Below the pieces are notes generated by a model that was not told the DNA's origin, made no database searches, and was given only the letters and a program-made list of their open reading frames with translations. 64,000 bases of DNA, from contig NZ_LVWA01000012.1 in the NCBI RefSeq assembly GCF_001907195.1, positions 1 through 64,000 on the forward strand. The letters are read 5' to 3'. Source of the stretch: Pontibacter flavimaris. GTDB taxonomy: Bacteria > Bacteroidota > Bacteroidia > Cytophagales > Hymenobacteraceae. A program made the position numbers and the translations under genes. Shown here piece by piece: positions 47,561 to 57,400 of the stretch (position 1 is its first letter; every line of letters begins with the position of its first letter).

Positions 47561-48645
47561 TATTCAATTTCTATTTGCTTTGATTTGCCGAAGGTGCCGA
47601 TGATCTTGCTGTTAAGCTCCTCCTGCACCGTGGCCAGCTCTTTCACGGCCTCGGCGCGTTTTTTACTTCCCTCCTCTGAAATCTTCACCACGGCATCCAG
47701 TGTCTCCACCATATCGCGGTTCACTTTCTTGAGCGTGTCCACATCCACAATGCCGCGCTCGTTCTCCTTGGCGGCGTTCACCACGTTGGTTTTCAGAAGC
47801 TGCGAGTTCTTCAGGAGCATCTCGTTGGTGGTGTCGGTCACTTTTTTCTGTATCTCCAGGGCTTTGCGCTGTTTCTCCAGCCCCAGGGCGATGGCCACCT
47901 GCTGGCGCCACACCGGAATCACCGTCACGATGGAATTCTGAATTTTCTGGGCCAGCACATCGTTGGTGGTCTGGATCATGCGTATCTGCGGCATCGACTG
48001 CGTGGCGATGGTATGCGAGAGCTGCAGGTCGTGCACCTTCTTCTCCAGCCTGTCCTTGAAGGCAATGAGGTCGCTAAGGCGTTGCACCACCAGCTCGTCC
48101 TGGCCGCTGCTCTCCACCTCTTCCTGTAGTTTTGGGATGCCCGTGTTCTCGATCTCCTCGATCTTCAGCTTGCCGGCCGCGATCACGGCGCGCACCTCGT
48201 GTATGTACTCCACAGCCTGCTTGAACATCACCTCCAGGCTGGTAGAGTCCTTGAGTACGCTCTGGCGCGTCTTCTCCAGCTTGATCACCACATCATCCAC
48301 GTTCTCCGAGATGGAGTTGTACTGAATGGCCAGCTTCTTGGAGCGGTCCTGCAGCTTCTTGCCAAAGGGGAGCCGGGACAGCAGGCCGCGCTTCTCCTCC
48401 TCGTCAATCTTGATCATGTTGATCTGGGCCAGCAGCTCGTTTATGGCCTCGCCGGCATCACCCGAGTCCTTTGCTTTCACCTTTGCCAGCAGTTCGTTGG
48501 AGTACTGCCCCAGCTTGCGCTGCGTTTCCACGCCAAAGTTGGTGAGGCTCTCGGGTTTCTCCGGGTCTATGGATTTGGAGAGGTCCTGGGCTTTCTGCTG
48601 CAGCGCTTCCTTGTTCTCGCTGATGGTGATGTTCGTGTTTTCCAT
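47560..48645 (-). CDS. telA: TelA/KlaA-like toxic anion resistance protein
   Basis: This 361-residue protein is almost all helical, with long coiled coils, and matches the TelA family (Pfam toxic anion resistance). Conserved parts are SRLPFGKKLQDRSKKLAIQYNSI, IPVWRQQVAIALGLEKQRKALEIQKKVTDTTNEMLLKNS in pieces, and NERGIVDVDTLKKVN. Family members affect resistance to tellurite, cell-envelope drugs and phage in some hosts; the mechanism is unclear. Here it is the core of a four-gene operon with a membrane-anchored protein and two unknowns, and no Ter proteins are present. Confidence 0.88.
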   Translation of the reverse strand: MENTNITISENKEALQQKAQDLSKSIDPEKPESLTNFGVETQRKLGQYSNELLAKVKAKDSGDAGEAINELLAQINMIKIDEEEKRGLLSRLPFGKKLQDRSKKLAIQYNSISENVDDVVIKLEKTRQSVLKDSTSLEVMFKQAVEYIHEVRAVIAAGKLKIEEIENTGIPKLQEEVESSGQDELVVQRLSDLIAFKDRLEKKVHDLQLSHTIATQSMPQIRMIQTTNDVLAQKIQNSIVTVIPVWRQQVAIALGLEKQRKALEIQKKVTDTTNEMLLKNSQLLKTNVVNAAKENERGIVDVDTLKKVNRDMVETLDAVVKISEEGSKKRAEAVKELATVQEELNSKIIGTFGKSKQIEIE

Positions 48646-48649
48646 GGTC

Positions 48650-49090
48650 TTAGGTTCGGTAATGGTGTTTGTCTAGGGTGTCTAACGATTCGAGGCTCTG
48701 GCGGGCCTGTTGCTGGCGCTCAGCGTTTTCGTACCATTCAATATCGGATAAAGGCAGATAATCTCCTAATAATTCGCGCACTTCCCGCATCAGGGCCTCC
48801 CCTTTTTTTGTCCGGAACTCGGGGTTCTTGTAGTAGGCGCTCAGGTATTCCACCTTTACCTGCCCGGCCTGCGTTACGGCCAGCTCCTTTACCTCCACCA
48901 CCAGCTCCGATTGCTGGTTGTGGTCTGTTACCACGGTGCGGTACACCCCTTGCCGGCCTTGCTCCAGCACCGCCATGCTTGCCTGCCTGGCCTGTTGGAT
49001 GGCTTTTTGCAGTTGCTGGTTAGGCTTTATGTAGTAGCCAAACACATACCCGAGCACTGCACCAATAACTAACGTCCAAAAGATTAACAT
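48650..49090 (-). CDS. Membrane-anchored protein, first gene of the TelA operon
   Basis: A 146-residue protein with one N-terminal membrane helix (LIFWTLVIGAVLGYVFGYYI, about residues 2-21), a coiled-coil stretch with many Gln residues and a small C-terminal domain. It ends four bases before telA. It may tether the TelA complex to the membrane. I do not recognise the family. Confidence 0.6.
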   Translation of the reverse strand: MLIFWTLVIGAVLGYVFGYYIKPNQQLQKAIQQARQASMAVLEQGRQGVYRTVVTDHNQQSELVVEVKELAVTQAGQVKVEYLSAYYKNPEFRTKKGEALMREVRELLGDYLPLSDIEWYENAERQQQARQSLESLDTLDKHHYRT

Positions 49091-49417
49091 ATTTGATTGT
49101 GCTTTTTAGCTGACATGCCTGCATTTATACTTCCTATACGGGTAACGGGGACGTGTAGATGAACGGCTTTTCCTGCCCTTTGCCACTACTTTTACTGATG
49201 GCACTTACCCGAAAGAGGGCGTATGGAAAGTATAACAAAGTATAACCGATATGGTTGCCGGTGAGAAAGAGGCCATACCTGTTTTTTTCTTTAGAGCAGG
49301 CTTCACGTGAGCTTCTGTAGTAGCGGGTCCAACCACCCCTGCCCCTCCTTGTCTAAGGCGGGGAATCTGTAGTTACTGCAGCTTGAAGTATAAGTTTCAT
49401 AGCTGCTGTCCTCGCGC

Positions 49418-49437
49418 GGACAGGTCGCGACCTGTCC
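49418..49437. repeat. Perfect 20-bp palindrome, copy 1
   Basis: GGACAGGTCG followed by its exact reverse complement. The second copy is at 61722-61741. Both are preceded by a TATAAGTT-CATAG-type stretch and GCGC and followed by CTACA. Confidence 0.8.
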
Positions 49438-49500
49438 CTACAGGTGAAAACCCACCCCTGCCCCTTCAAAGGGGGACTTGGCTGAAGTTGCATCAGCAAC

Positions 49501-49739
49501 TAGCTATCGAATTGCTTCCCAGCCTTTGGGTTGAGCGCCTATGCGAGTTTTTCCGGTGCCCGGAGGGCGTTGCGACGCAGGAGCAAAGGAAAAGCTCCCA
49601 GCGCGAGGCCCGAAGGCGAGGCCTCCCGGCCTTGAGGGAGCCAAAGTCAGAGATGAAACGAGTTGGTTGTAAAGCCAGAGGGAAGAACGGAAGCTAATAA
49701 GTATAACTTGGCTCAGGTTGCGGGAAGCAGGAACTAAAG
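49501..49739. repeat. About 240-bp dispersed structured element, copy B
   Basis: It shares block order with copies A and C. The small hairpin GCCC-GGA-GGGC and the pair GCTCCC/GGGAGC are intact, and the core GCCTCCCGGCC keeps a hairpin with changed bases compared with copy A. Confidence 0.75.
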
Positions 49740-49744
49740 TATAA

Positions 49745-49885
49745 AGGCACAAGCGGACGCTTGCGCCAGAAAAGTATAAAAGTATAGCTCAAGTATAAAT
49801 CGGCAAGTATATGTATGGCTCTGCGAGCCAGTTGGGTTGCAAACCCAACCTCATAGTAGGCACGAGTTGCAAACTCGCGCCAGCA
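49745..49885. repeat. Variable-stem palindromes of island 2
   Basis: GGCACAAGCGG-ACGCTTGCGCCAG near 49747, GGCTC-TGC-GAGCC near 49816, GGTTG-CAAA-CCCAACC near 49834, and GGCACGAGTTG-CAAACTCGCGCCAG near 49859. Outer GGCAC and GCGCCAG parts are kept while the inner stem changes. Confidence 0.7.
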
Positions 49886-50023
49886 AGGGCGATGAAAGTA
49901 TAGCCAAAGCATAAAGTATAAACCGGCAAGTATAAGGTATAGCCCAAGTATAAAGTATGGCTTACGCCGGTCAGAAGACACGAGGTAATTCTATCACTGA
50001 CAAGTGCGTTCTCAAGTTATTCA

Positions 50024-50031
50024 TATCTTTG
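50024..50031 (+). promoter_or_regulatory. Bacteroidota -7 promoter element
   Basis: TATCTTTG matches TAnnTTTG, 53 bases before the ATG of the MBL-fold lipoprotein. Confidence 0.55.
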
Positions 50032-50083
50032 CCCTGCAAACCCAAAGCATCACTTCTCCAGAAGCAACTACCCTTTCGCCTCC

Positions 50084-51199
50084 ATGACCCGGTACATACT
50101 TTTCACCCTCAGTTTTTTTATACTTTTGGCTACCATAGCCGGCTGCTCCTTCCTTCGGCTATCTCCTCAGTTTGGGGATGAGGCAAAGGGCGAACGCCTG
50201 AAAACAATGCAGCAATCGCCAAACTACGCGGACGGGCAATTCCATAACACCGTGCCTACCAACATGGACATCGGTTTTAGTGGATACATGAAGCTTCTGC
50301 ACACCCAAATTTTCGGAGAAAATGATGAACAATTGCCCGGCCGCCCCATTCCATACTTACCTGTAAAGGCAGCTACCACCAATTCTGTACAGGATACGGC
50401 TACCGTAGTGACCTGGCTCGGGCACTCTGCCTTTATGGTAGAGATAGACGGCAAACGCCTGCTGCTGGACCCAATGCTGGGAGATATCGCCTCCCCGCTC
50501 AGCTTCATAGGCCCCAGGCGATTTGCCCCCTTACCCATCACGGCTGCTGATCTGCCTCCCATCGACGCTGTCCTGATCTCCCACGACCACTACGACCACC
50601 TCGATTATGGCTCCATAAAAGATCTCAATGAGAAGACCGGCCATTTCTACGTAGCCTTGGGTGTGGGCGCGCACCTGGAGCGCTGGGGCGTGCCAGCTGA
50701 AAAGATAACGGAAATGGATTGGTGGCAGGAAGCAACCTTGCAGGGACTAACTTTTGCGGCCACCCCATCCCGGCACTTCTCCGGACGCGGCCTTACGGAC
50801 AGAATGGGAACCCTTTGGACCTCCTGGGTAATCATAGGTCGGGAAGACAGGGTTTTCTTCAGCGGCGACTCGGGCTACTTTTCCGGCTTTGCGGAGATTG
50901 GCGAGAAGTATGGCCCCTTTGATATCACCTTACTCGAGTGCGGGCAGTACAACGAGCTCTGGCAGAACATCCACATGATGCCCGAGCAAACGGTGCAGGC
51001 CCACCTTGACCTGAAGGGCAAGCTGCTTATGCCCATTCACCGGGGAGCCTTTTCGCTGGCCATGCACAGCTGGACCGACCCAATCCAACGCGTTACTAAA
51101 AGGGCGGCAGAACTTAAGGTACCTATCACCACGCCACTTATCGGCGAGCCAGTTTTATTGCACCGCGCCGCGCCTCACACCAAGTGGTGGCGTCCGTAA
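50084..51199 (+). CDS. MBL-fold (UlaG/NAPE-PLD-like) lipoprotein
   Basis: This 371-residue protein has a lipoprotein signal ending TIAGC (about residue 21) and a metallo-beta-lactamase fold. Metal ligands are in VLISHDHYDHLD (HxHxDH), TPSRHFSGRG, FSGDSGYF and MPIHRGAF. The sequence VVTWLGHSAFMVEIDGKRLLLDP is typical of the UlaG and NAPE-PLD-like branch, which includes lactonases and phospholipid hydrolases. It is attached to the membrane. The substrate cannot be told. It follows repeat island 2 and is monocistronic. Confidence 0.85.
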   Translation: MTRYILFTLSFFILLATIAGCSFLRLSPQFGDEAKGERLKTMQQSPNYADGQFHNTVPTNMDIGFSGYMKLLHTQIFGENDEQLPGRPIPYLPVKAATTNSVQDTATVVTWLGHSAFMVEIDGKRLLLDPMLGDIASPLSFIGPRRFAPLPITAADLPPIDAVLISHDHYDHLDYGSIKDLNEKTGHFYVALGVGAHLERWGVPAEKITEMDWWQEATLQGLTFAATPSRHFSGRGLTDRMGTLWTSWVIIGREDRVFFSGDSGYFSGFAEIGEKYGPFDITLLECGQYNELWQNIHMMPEQTVQAHLDLKGKLLMPIHRGAFSLAMHSWTDPIQRVTKRAAELKVPITTPLIGEPVLLHRAAPHTKWWRP

Positions 51200-51270
51200 C
51201 CAGAACAGACGTTTTGATACCGCAAAGCACCTAAAGGAGGTCTCGCAAAATATCTGTACAAAAAGGTAGT

Positions 51271-51308
51271 ATAAAAAAACCAGCCCCACCCGAAGGGCGA
51301 GGCTGGCA
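51271..51308 (-). terminator. Rho-independent terminator of the beta-barrel gene
   Basis: On the minus strand GCCAGCC...GGCTGG closes a stem with a CCTTCGGG-type loop and is followed by a run of seven T residues. Confidence 0.85.
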
Positions 51309-51332
51309 GCTTCCATAGTTTATACTTTATAC

Positions 51333-52001
51333 TTAGTTGCCCGACGGGAAACGCAGGCCCAGCGTGAGCATGAACACCGAGTGGCGGGCGTTCGTCAGGT
51401 CTCCCTCAAAATTCAGGTCCTCTTTCACGAAGTCGGAGAAGGCGCCGTTGTAGCGCAGGCCCAGGCTGATACCGTTGCTGGCTTTAAAGCCAAGTCCAGC
51501 CGCGTAGCCGACCTCAAACTCCGAAAGGCCGTCTTTGCTCTTGGCATCGGTCTCGCTGGAGAGGCGCGTTCCGTCGCTGTCGTAGAGTTCGGTCTTGTTG
51601 TTCACGCTCAGCAGGTAGCTCAGCTGCGGACCAAACTCAAAGTATACCGGACCGGCGTTGAAATGGCCCAGCACCGGCAGCTCCAGGTAGTTGTAGTCTA
51701 CACTGCCCTCGCGTCTTCTTTTCTGCAGCAGCAGGTTGGTATACTCCTCGCTGTTGTTTTTGAAGCCTTTTCTGGAGTAAAGCAGTTCCGGCTGGATGGA
51801 GAAGAAATCCTCCACTACCGGAAAGTTCAGCGTTACGCCCCCATGAAAGGACACCTTGTTCTCGAACCTGTCCTCATTCTTCAGATCGCCGGAAACGTTG
51901 GTCAGGTTTGCTCCTGCCCTTACGCCCAAGGTTGCCTGTGCCTGCGCAGCGGTAAAAGTGCCAAAGGCCAGGGCCACTGCAAAGAAAAACTTCTTCATCA
52001 T
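51333..52001 (-). CDS. PorT-family outer-membrane beta-barrel protein
   Basis: This 222-residue protein has a signal peptide (to about residue 22, AQAQ-A) and then an eight-strand beta-barrel of the outer-membrane beta-barrel 2 type. Typical parts are LGVRAGANLTNVSG, FSIQPELLYSRKGFK, YNYLELPVLGHFN, and the final strand MLTLGLRFPSG. Two ATG codons (52001 and 51998) give almost the same start. Ligand or partner is unknown. A strong terminator follows. Confidence 0.87.
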   Translation of the reverse strand: MMKKFFFAVALAFGTFTAAQAQATLGVRAGANLTNVSGDLKNEDRFENKVSFHGGVTLNFPVVEDFFSIQPELLYSRKGFKNNSEEYTNLLLQKRRREGSVDYNYLELPVLGHFNAGPVYFEFGPQLSYLLSVNNKTELYDSDGTRLSSETDAKSKDGLSEFEVGYAAGLGFKASNGISLGLRYNGAFSDFVKEDLNFEGDLTNARHSVFMLTLGLRFPSGN

Positions 52002-52358
52002 AAGTGATAAGTATGTTAGTTTGGTAGTAAACGGGCAATATACGTGCCTTCTTATATAGGAGGTTACGATGTTATTATCCGCACCTGTACATCAGCATAG
52101 TTATAATTTCAGCTATGTATCAGGATATCAGATACCTATTACCTGACAAGAAAAACAACCTCCGTATAGTGCCAAAAAAGTTCTTCGATTGGGGTAATAT
52201 TTCCCTGAATAAGTGAAGCTGTTAAAGTATGACGGTGCTGCTTGATAATGCCCGGAGATAAGTATGAAGTACGGGAACGCACTGCCTTGGCCACCGCCCC
52301 GGTATCCGTGGCCTCCCCCTCCGAAAGCGCTTCTCCCTACAATTTCCTACCTTTGGCC
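52002..52358. other. Intergenic region between divergent genes
   Basis: No gene is seen. The frame of the exonuclease stays open back to 52242, but that stretch is Ala/Ser-rich and not conserved in character. AAGTATG variants lie near 52008 and 52259. Confidence 0.4.
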
Positions 52359-52913
52359 ATGGATTTTATTTCGATAGACTTTGAGACGGCTACACCGCAG
52401 CGTGACAGCCCTTGTGAGATTGGCATAACCGTGGTGCGCGACAGGCGGATCGTAGAGACCCGGTCCTGGCTGATCAAGCCTCTGTACTATCCGCACTTTA
52501 ACCACTTTAATGTAGCCGTGCACGGCATACAGCCCGCCGACGTGAAAGACCAGCCTGATTTCAGAGAGTTGTGGCCGGTGTTGAAACCGTACCTGGAAGG
52601 GCAGTTCCTGATCGCCCACAACGCCAGCTTCGACATGAGCGTGCTGCGCAAAACGCTGGCCACCTACCAGATTCCGCTACCGGAAGCGCGCTATGCCTGC
52701 AGCCTGAAGTTCTCTAAAAATATCTGGAAAGGCATGCACAAATATGACCTGAAAACGCTCTGTACCATGCACCGCATCGACTTCCTGCACCACCGCGCCG
52801 CCTCCGACGCCGATGCCTGCGCCAGGTTATCCATCAAAGCCATAGAGTTGACCGGCACGACCACAGAAGCAGATTTTGCTACTAAAATGGGCAGCAAGAT
52901 CAGCCCCATTTAA
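52359..52913 (+). CDS. DnaQ-like DEDDh 3'-5' exonuclease
   Basis: The ATG at 52359 (MDFISIDFETATPQ) is chosen over the upstream start at 52242, because the fold begins there; this gives 184 residues. The acidic residues of the DEDDh set are visible: D and E in SIDFETA, D in IAHNASFDMSVLR, and H and D in HHRAASDADAC. Stand-alone proteins of this kind trim DNA or RNA 3' ends, for example as epsilon-like proofreaders or RNase T-like enzymes. The substrate is unknown. Confidence 0.88.
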   Translation: MDFISIDFETATPQRDSPCEIGITVVRDRRIVETRSWLIKPLYYPHFNHFNVAVHGIQPADVKDQPDFRELWPVLKPYLEGQFLIAHNASFDMSVLRKTLATYQIPLPEARYACSLKFSKNIWKGMHKYDLKTLCTMHRIDFLHHRAASDADACARLSIKAIELTGTTTEADFATKMGSKISPI

Positions 52914-53061
52914 TAGGATAGCCTTATAACTCAGGAAAGATTGGCTGCTGGAATAGTTGCCTGCCCGGCTCATCCCTGATTCCATCTACTCAAAGGCCAA
53001 AGCGCTCTTCCCCGGAGGAGCACAGCTTCTCTCCGGATAAAGCCCGTTGACACTCCTATAC

Positions 53062-54246
53062 TTACTTTGATGCCTGCTGATCGTAGGGGATGTAATTTTC
53101 CCAATACCAAGGCGTGTATGTATCGCCGATGGTGGCTTCGAGGAGGTATTTGAATATACTCTCCGCGTTATCGGAGTTGCTCATGAGGATGATGCCCGTG
53201 CCGGTTTCCGGGAAGAGGATAGAATAATGCTGAAAGCCGTCGCCGTGGCCTTCTTTAAAAGCTCCTATTCCGTACGGAGACTGCAGCAGCCCCCACCCCA
53301 GCCCGTAGCTCAGGGCAATGGCGTCGTTTGCGGTGGTGTCGCGCTGGCTCAGGGGGCCGAACTGCTTCACAGACCGAATCCTGATCTGGGGCGAGAACAT
53401 CTCTTTAGTGGTGGCCGGCTTCAGGAGCTTGTGCTGCAGCACCGCCTGCGTGAACAAAGTATAATCATCGAGGGTGGTTTCAAGGGTGCTGGCCGAGCGG
53501 GCTTCGTTGTCTTTGTCTTTTGGATAAAGTTCTCCGTTTGCTTTGTGGCCCAGGGCAAAATCCTTTTCAAAGCGCGGCTGCCAGGTATACGACGACTGCT
53601 TCATGTTTGCCGGCGCAAACACTTTTTCCTGCATCAGTTCTTCCAGCGTTTTGCCGGTCATCTTCTCCAGCACCACCTGCAGGTACACCAGCCCCTCGCC
53701 GGAGTAGCTATACCTGGTGCCGGGTTTATACTTTACCCGCAGCTGCTGGTCCTCCTCCACCCAACGCCAGTTCGGAAAACCGGAAGTATGGGCCAGGCAC
53801 ATACGGGCCGTGATAAACCTGTAGAGGCTGTCTGTTTTCAGCGCGCTGTAATCGTCGTGCCATTTGGTTTGAGGTGTATAGGTATAGATAGGCCTCGGCA
53901 GGTAATGCTGTAACGGCTTGTCCAGGTCCAGCACACCTTCCTCCACCAGTTGCATCACCAGCACCGCGAACACCGCTTTGCTCAGCGAAGCACCATACAG
54001 GTTGGCGCTGGTTTTCAGCGGCTCTTTCGTTACGATATTCTTATAACCAAAAGCTTTTTTGTAGACCGGCTGGTTCTGGTTGAACACCGTAACTGCCAGG
54101 CCCTGCACCTGGGCAGCTTGCATGAGCTGCTGTATCTTCTGGTCTAAGGCCGCCGCAGTGATGTTGCTGCCATCGAGTTTGGTGATGGTTTGGGCGTGAG
54201 TGGGGAAGTATAGTATGGTGAAGAGGAGAAGGTAGAGGTTTTTCAT
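53062..54246 (-). CDS. Serine hydrolase, beta-lactamase/DD-peptidase fold, secreted
   Basis: This 394-residue protein has a signal peptide (about 1-18, ending THAQ). The SxxK motif is in YGASLSKAVFAVLVMQLVEEG, the second motif is Tyr-based in RYSYSGEGLVYLQ, and the third region is EGHGDGFQHYS. It is a different branch from the serine hydrolase at 33610. It probably acts on peptides or esters in the periplasm. It is divergent from hsdR, with a 211-bp gap. Confidence 0.82.
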   Translation of the reverse strand: MKNLYLLLFTILYFPTHAQTITKLDGSNITAAALDQKIQQLMQAAQVQGLAVTVFNQNQPVYKKAFGYKNIVTKEPLKTSANLYGASLSKAVFAVLVMQLVEEGVLDLDKPLQHYLPRPIYTYTPQTKWHDDYSALKTDSLYRFITARMCLAHTSGFPNWRWVEEDQQLRVKYKPGTRYSYSGEGLVYLQVVLEKMTGKTLEELMQEKVFAPANMKQSSYTWQPRFEKDFALGHKANGELYPKDKDNEARSASTLETTLDDYTLFTQAVLQHKLLKPATTKEMFSPQIRIRSVKQFGPLSQRDTTANDAIALSYGLGWGLLQSPYGIGAFKEGHGDGFQHYSILFPETGTGIILMSNSDNAESIFKYLLEATIGDTYTPWYWENYIPYDQQASK

Positions 54247-54457
54247 AGGAGAGCTGGTTGTAGGATTTGCAGTTTAAAAGCGCAGGATCTCCTATACTAT
54301 GAAAAATGAGGCACTTACGCAATATAACCCATTCAAAATCAAACGTATCTCCCATTATAACGCTACTAACTTTACATTACACATTTCCTGTTTATATATA
54401 AATTGCTATCTTTATAAGTTTACTTCAGAAGTACTACTCGCCTGAAACAAACTTGCC

Positions 54458-57400
54458 ATGACGCCTTCCAACTTTAGCTTTTTAGAAGCAGAGTACCCCA
54501 TCCTGTTCAACATCGGGCAGTCAGCGGAGTATCATTTACATACCGACCCGACAGCAAGCCTGATGAAGCTACGGCTTTTTGCGGAGCGCCTGACGGTAAA
54601 GCTATTCGAAGAGCATGCCCTGGAGTTTCCGGAAGAGAACACGCAGCACCAGCGGCTCAAACTGCTGGCTTATGAACAGGTACTCCCCTACAACATCAAG
54701 GACATCCTGCACCATATCCGCAAATCCGGCAACACAGCGTCGCATACCGGCGAATCAGAATCGGGCGAGGCAAAGCACAGCCTGCTGCTGGCCTTCAAGC
54801 TGGCAAAGTGGTTTTATGAAACCTACGGCAGCCTGCACACAGATATTTCCGCTGTAAAATTTCAGGTGCCGGCCAACCTGGATGCCCGCCATGCCCTCAA
54901 ACTGCTGGAAGAGGATTACAAAGAGCTGGAAGAGCGGTTTAGCAAGCTTTTAGCGGAACGAAACACCCAGGGCCTGCCGGAGGAAAAGCAGCAGGCCATC
55001 AAACAACGCTCTGAGAAAGCCGCCAGCAAACTGGAAATGAGCGAGGCGGAAACCCGTCAGTTGATAGACGAGCAGCTGCGAAAAGCCGGATGGGAAGCCG
55101 ATACACCTGCCCTCAATTTTAAGAAACACAAAACCCTGCCCCAACCCAACCGGAACATAGCCATTGCCGAATGGCCAGCCGGACCGAAGTGGGCTGACTA
55201 TGCCCTATTTGTAGGCCTGGAGCTATACGCCATTGTAGAGGCCAAGAAGTATGCGCAGGATATTTCCACCAACCTGGGCCAGAGCAAAGTATACGCTGAA
55301 CTGATAGAGGCAAAACACGAGGCAAAGCTGCTGGGCCGATGGGGCAAGTATAAAGTGCCTTTCCTATTTTCGACTAATGGCCGGCCATACCTGGAGCAGA
55401 TCAAGACCAAGAGCGGTATCTGGTTCCTGGATGTGCGCCAGGAAACGAACAACTCCAAGCCGCTGCAGGGCTGGTACTCACCGGAGGGCCTGGTAAACCT
55501 GCGGGAGCGCGATATTGCCGCTGCTAACGAAAAACTGCTGACCACCTCGCTGGACTTCCTGATGAGCAAAAGTGGGCTGGGCTTGCGCGAGTACCAGATC
55601 AAAGCCATCCAAGCTGTGGAGCAGAAGCTGATACAGCAGCCAGAGGAGCGCAGGGCTTTAATTGCCATGGCCACCGGCACCGGCAAGACCAGAACTGTGA
55701 TCGGCCTGTGCTACCACCTTATCCAGACCAACCGTTTTAATCGCATCCTGTTTCTGGTTGACCGCACCCTGCTGGGCACGCAGGCGCTCAATTCTTTTAA
55801 AGACAACAAGATAGTAGACCTGAACACCTTTGCTGATGTGTATGAGGTAAAGGAGCTGAAGGACATGGTGCCCGGCATTGACACGCGCCTGCATTTTGCC
55901 ACCGTACAAGGTATGGTCAAGCGTCTGTTCTACAACGAGTCGGAGGAGAAGCTGCCATCGGTGGACCAGTACGACTGCATCATCATCGACGAGGCGCACC
56001 GGGGCTATCTGCTGGATAAGCAACTGGACGAGGAAGACCTCAACTTCAAGGACCAGTTCGACTACATCAGCAAGTATAGAATGGTGCTCGATTACTTCGA
56101 CGCCTATGCCGTGGGCCTGACCGCCACCCCTGCCCTGCATACCAAAGAAATCTTCGGCACGGCAGTTTATACTTACTCTTACCGCGAGGCAGTAATAGAC
56201 GGCTTCCTGATAGACCACGATCCGCCTTACCTGATCAAGACGAAGTTGAACGAGGAAGGCATTAACTGGAAGAAAGGCGAAAAACCGAAAGCCTACGACA
56301 AGGAGAGCAATTCCATTTTAGAGCTGGAGGAACTGGATGACGAGCTGAACATAGACGTGGCCGGTTTTAACAAGCTGGTGCTAAACGAGAACTTTAACCG
56401 CACCGTGGTACAGCAGCTGGTAAAAGAGCTGGACCCGAACAGCGACGAAAAAACACTGATCTTTGCCGCTACAGATAACCACGCTGATACGGTGGTGGCG
56501 ATGCTGAAAGAAGAATTCAACAAGGCAGGGATAGAGCTACCAGACAATGCTATCGAGAAAATCACAGGCAACTCTTACAACCCGGCCGAGCAGGTAAAGA
56601 AGTATAAAAACGAGAAGTACCCGAACATCGCCGTTACCGTGGACCTGCTCACCACCGGTATAGACGTTCCTGCCATCTGCAACATTGTGTTCCTGCGCAA
56701 GGTGAAGTCGCGCATACTGTATGAGCAGATGCTGGGACGCGCCACGCGCCGCTGCGACGATATTCAGAAAGAGACCTTCCGGATTTTTGATGCCGTGCGG
56801 CTGTACGAAACGCTGCAGGACTATACCCAGATGAAGCCGGTGGTTGCAGATCCCAAAGTGAGCTTCGAGCAACTGGCCGAAGAACTGCACCACATTGACA
56901 CCAACGAGCGCGCCAAAAAGCAGCTGGAGCAGATCGTGGCCAAACTGCAGCGCAAAAAGCACAAAATGAACGAACACCACGAGGCGCAGTTCAAGTATAA
57001 ATCCGGCGGCACGGAGATAGACGAGCTCATCATGCAGCTACTCGATGAGCCGGTGCAGCAAGGTATACAGCAGGTGGTGCAGCTGTCGGGGCTGTGGAAG
57101 TTCCTAGATGAGCTAAAGCCAGCCCCGGCCGTACAATATGTGTCGGAGCATGAGGATGCCTACCTCACAACAGAGAAAGGTTATGGCAAAGGCCAGAAAC
57201 CGGAAGATTACCTCGAAAGCTTCAGCAAGTTCATCAAGGAAAAGCAGAACGAGATTGCCGCTCTTAACATCATCTGTACCAACCCGAAGGCGCTGAACCG
57301 GGAATCTCTGAAGAATTTATACCTGGAGCTGGGGCTGAAAGGCTTTGACGATAAATCGCTGAAAGAGGCCTGGAAGGAAGTAAAAAATCAGGATATTGCC

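Larger units (their letters stand above)
49091..50083. other. Repeat island 2
   Basis: About 990 bp without a gene. Modules in order are C-rich units (49325-49365 and 49448-49473), with a 20-bp perfect palindrome between them at 49418-49437, then the 240-bp element copy B (49501-49739). Variable-stem palindromes follow (49745-49885), then about ten AAGTATA words between 49698 and 49950. Open frames here (for example 49504-49752) are not called. Confidence 0.7.
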
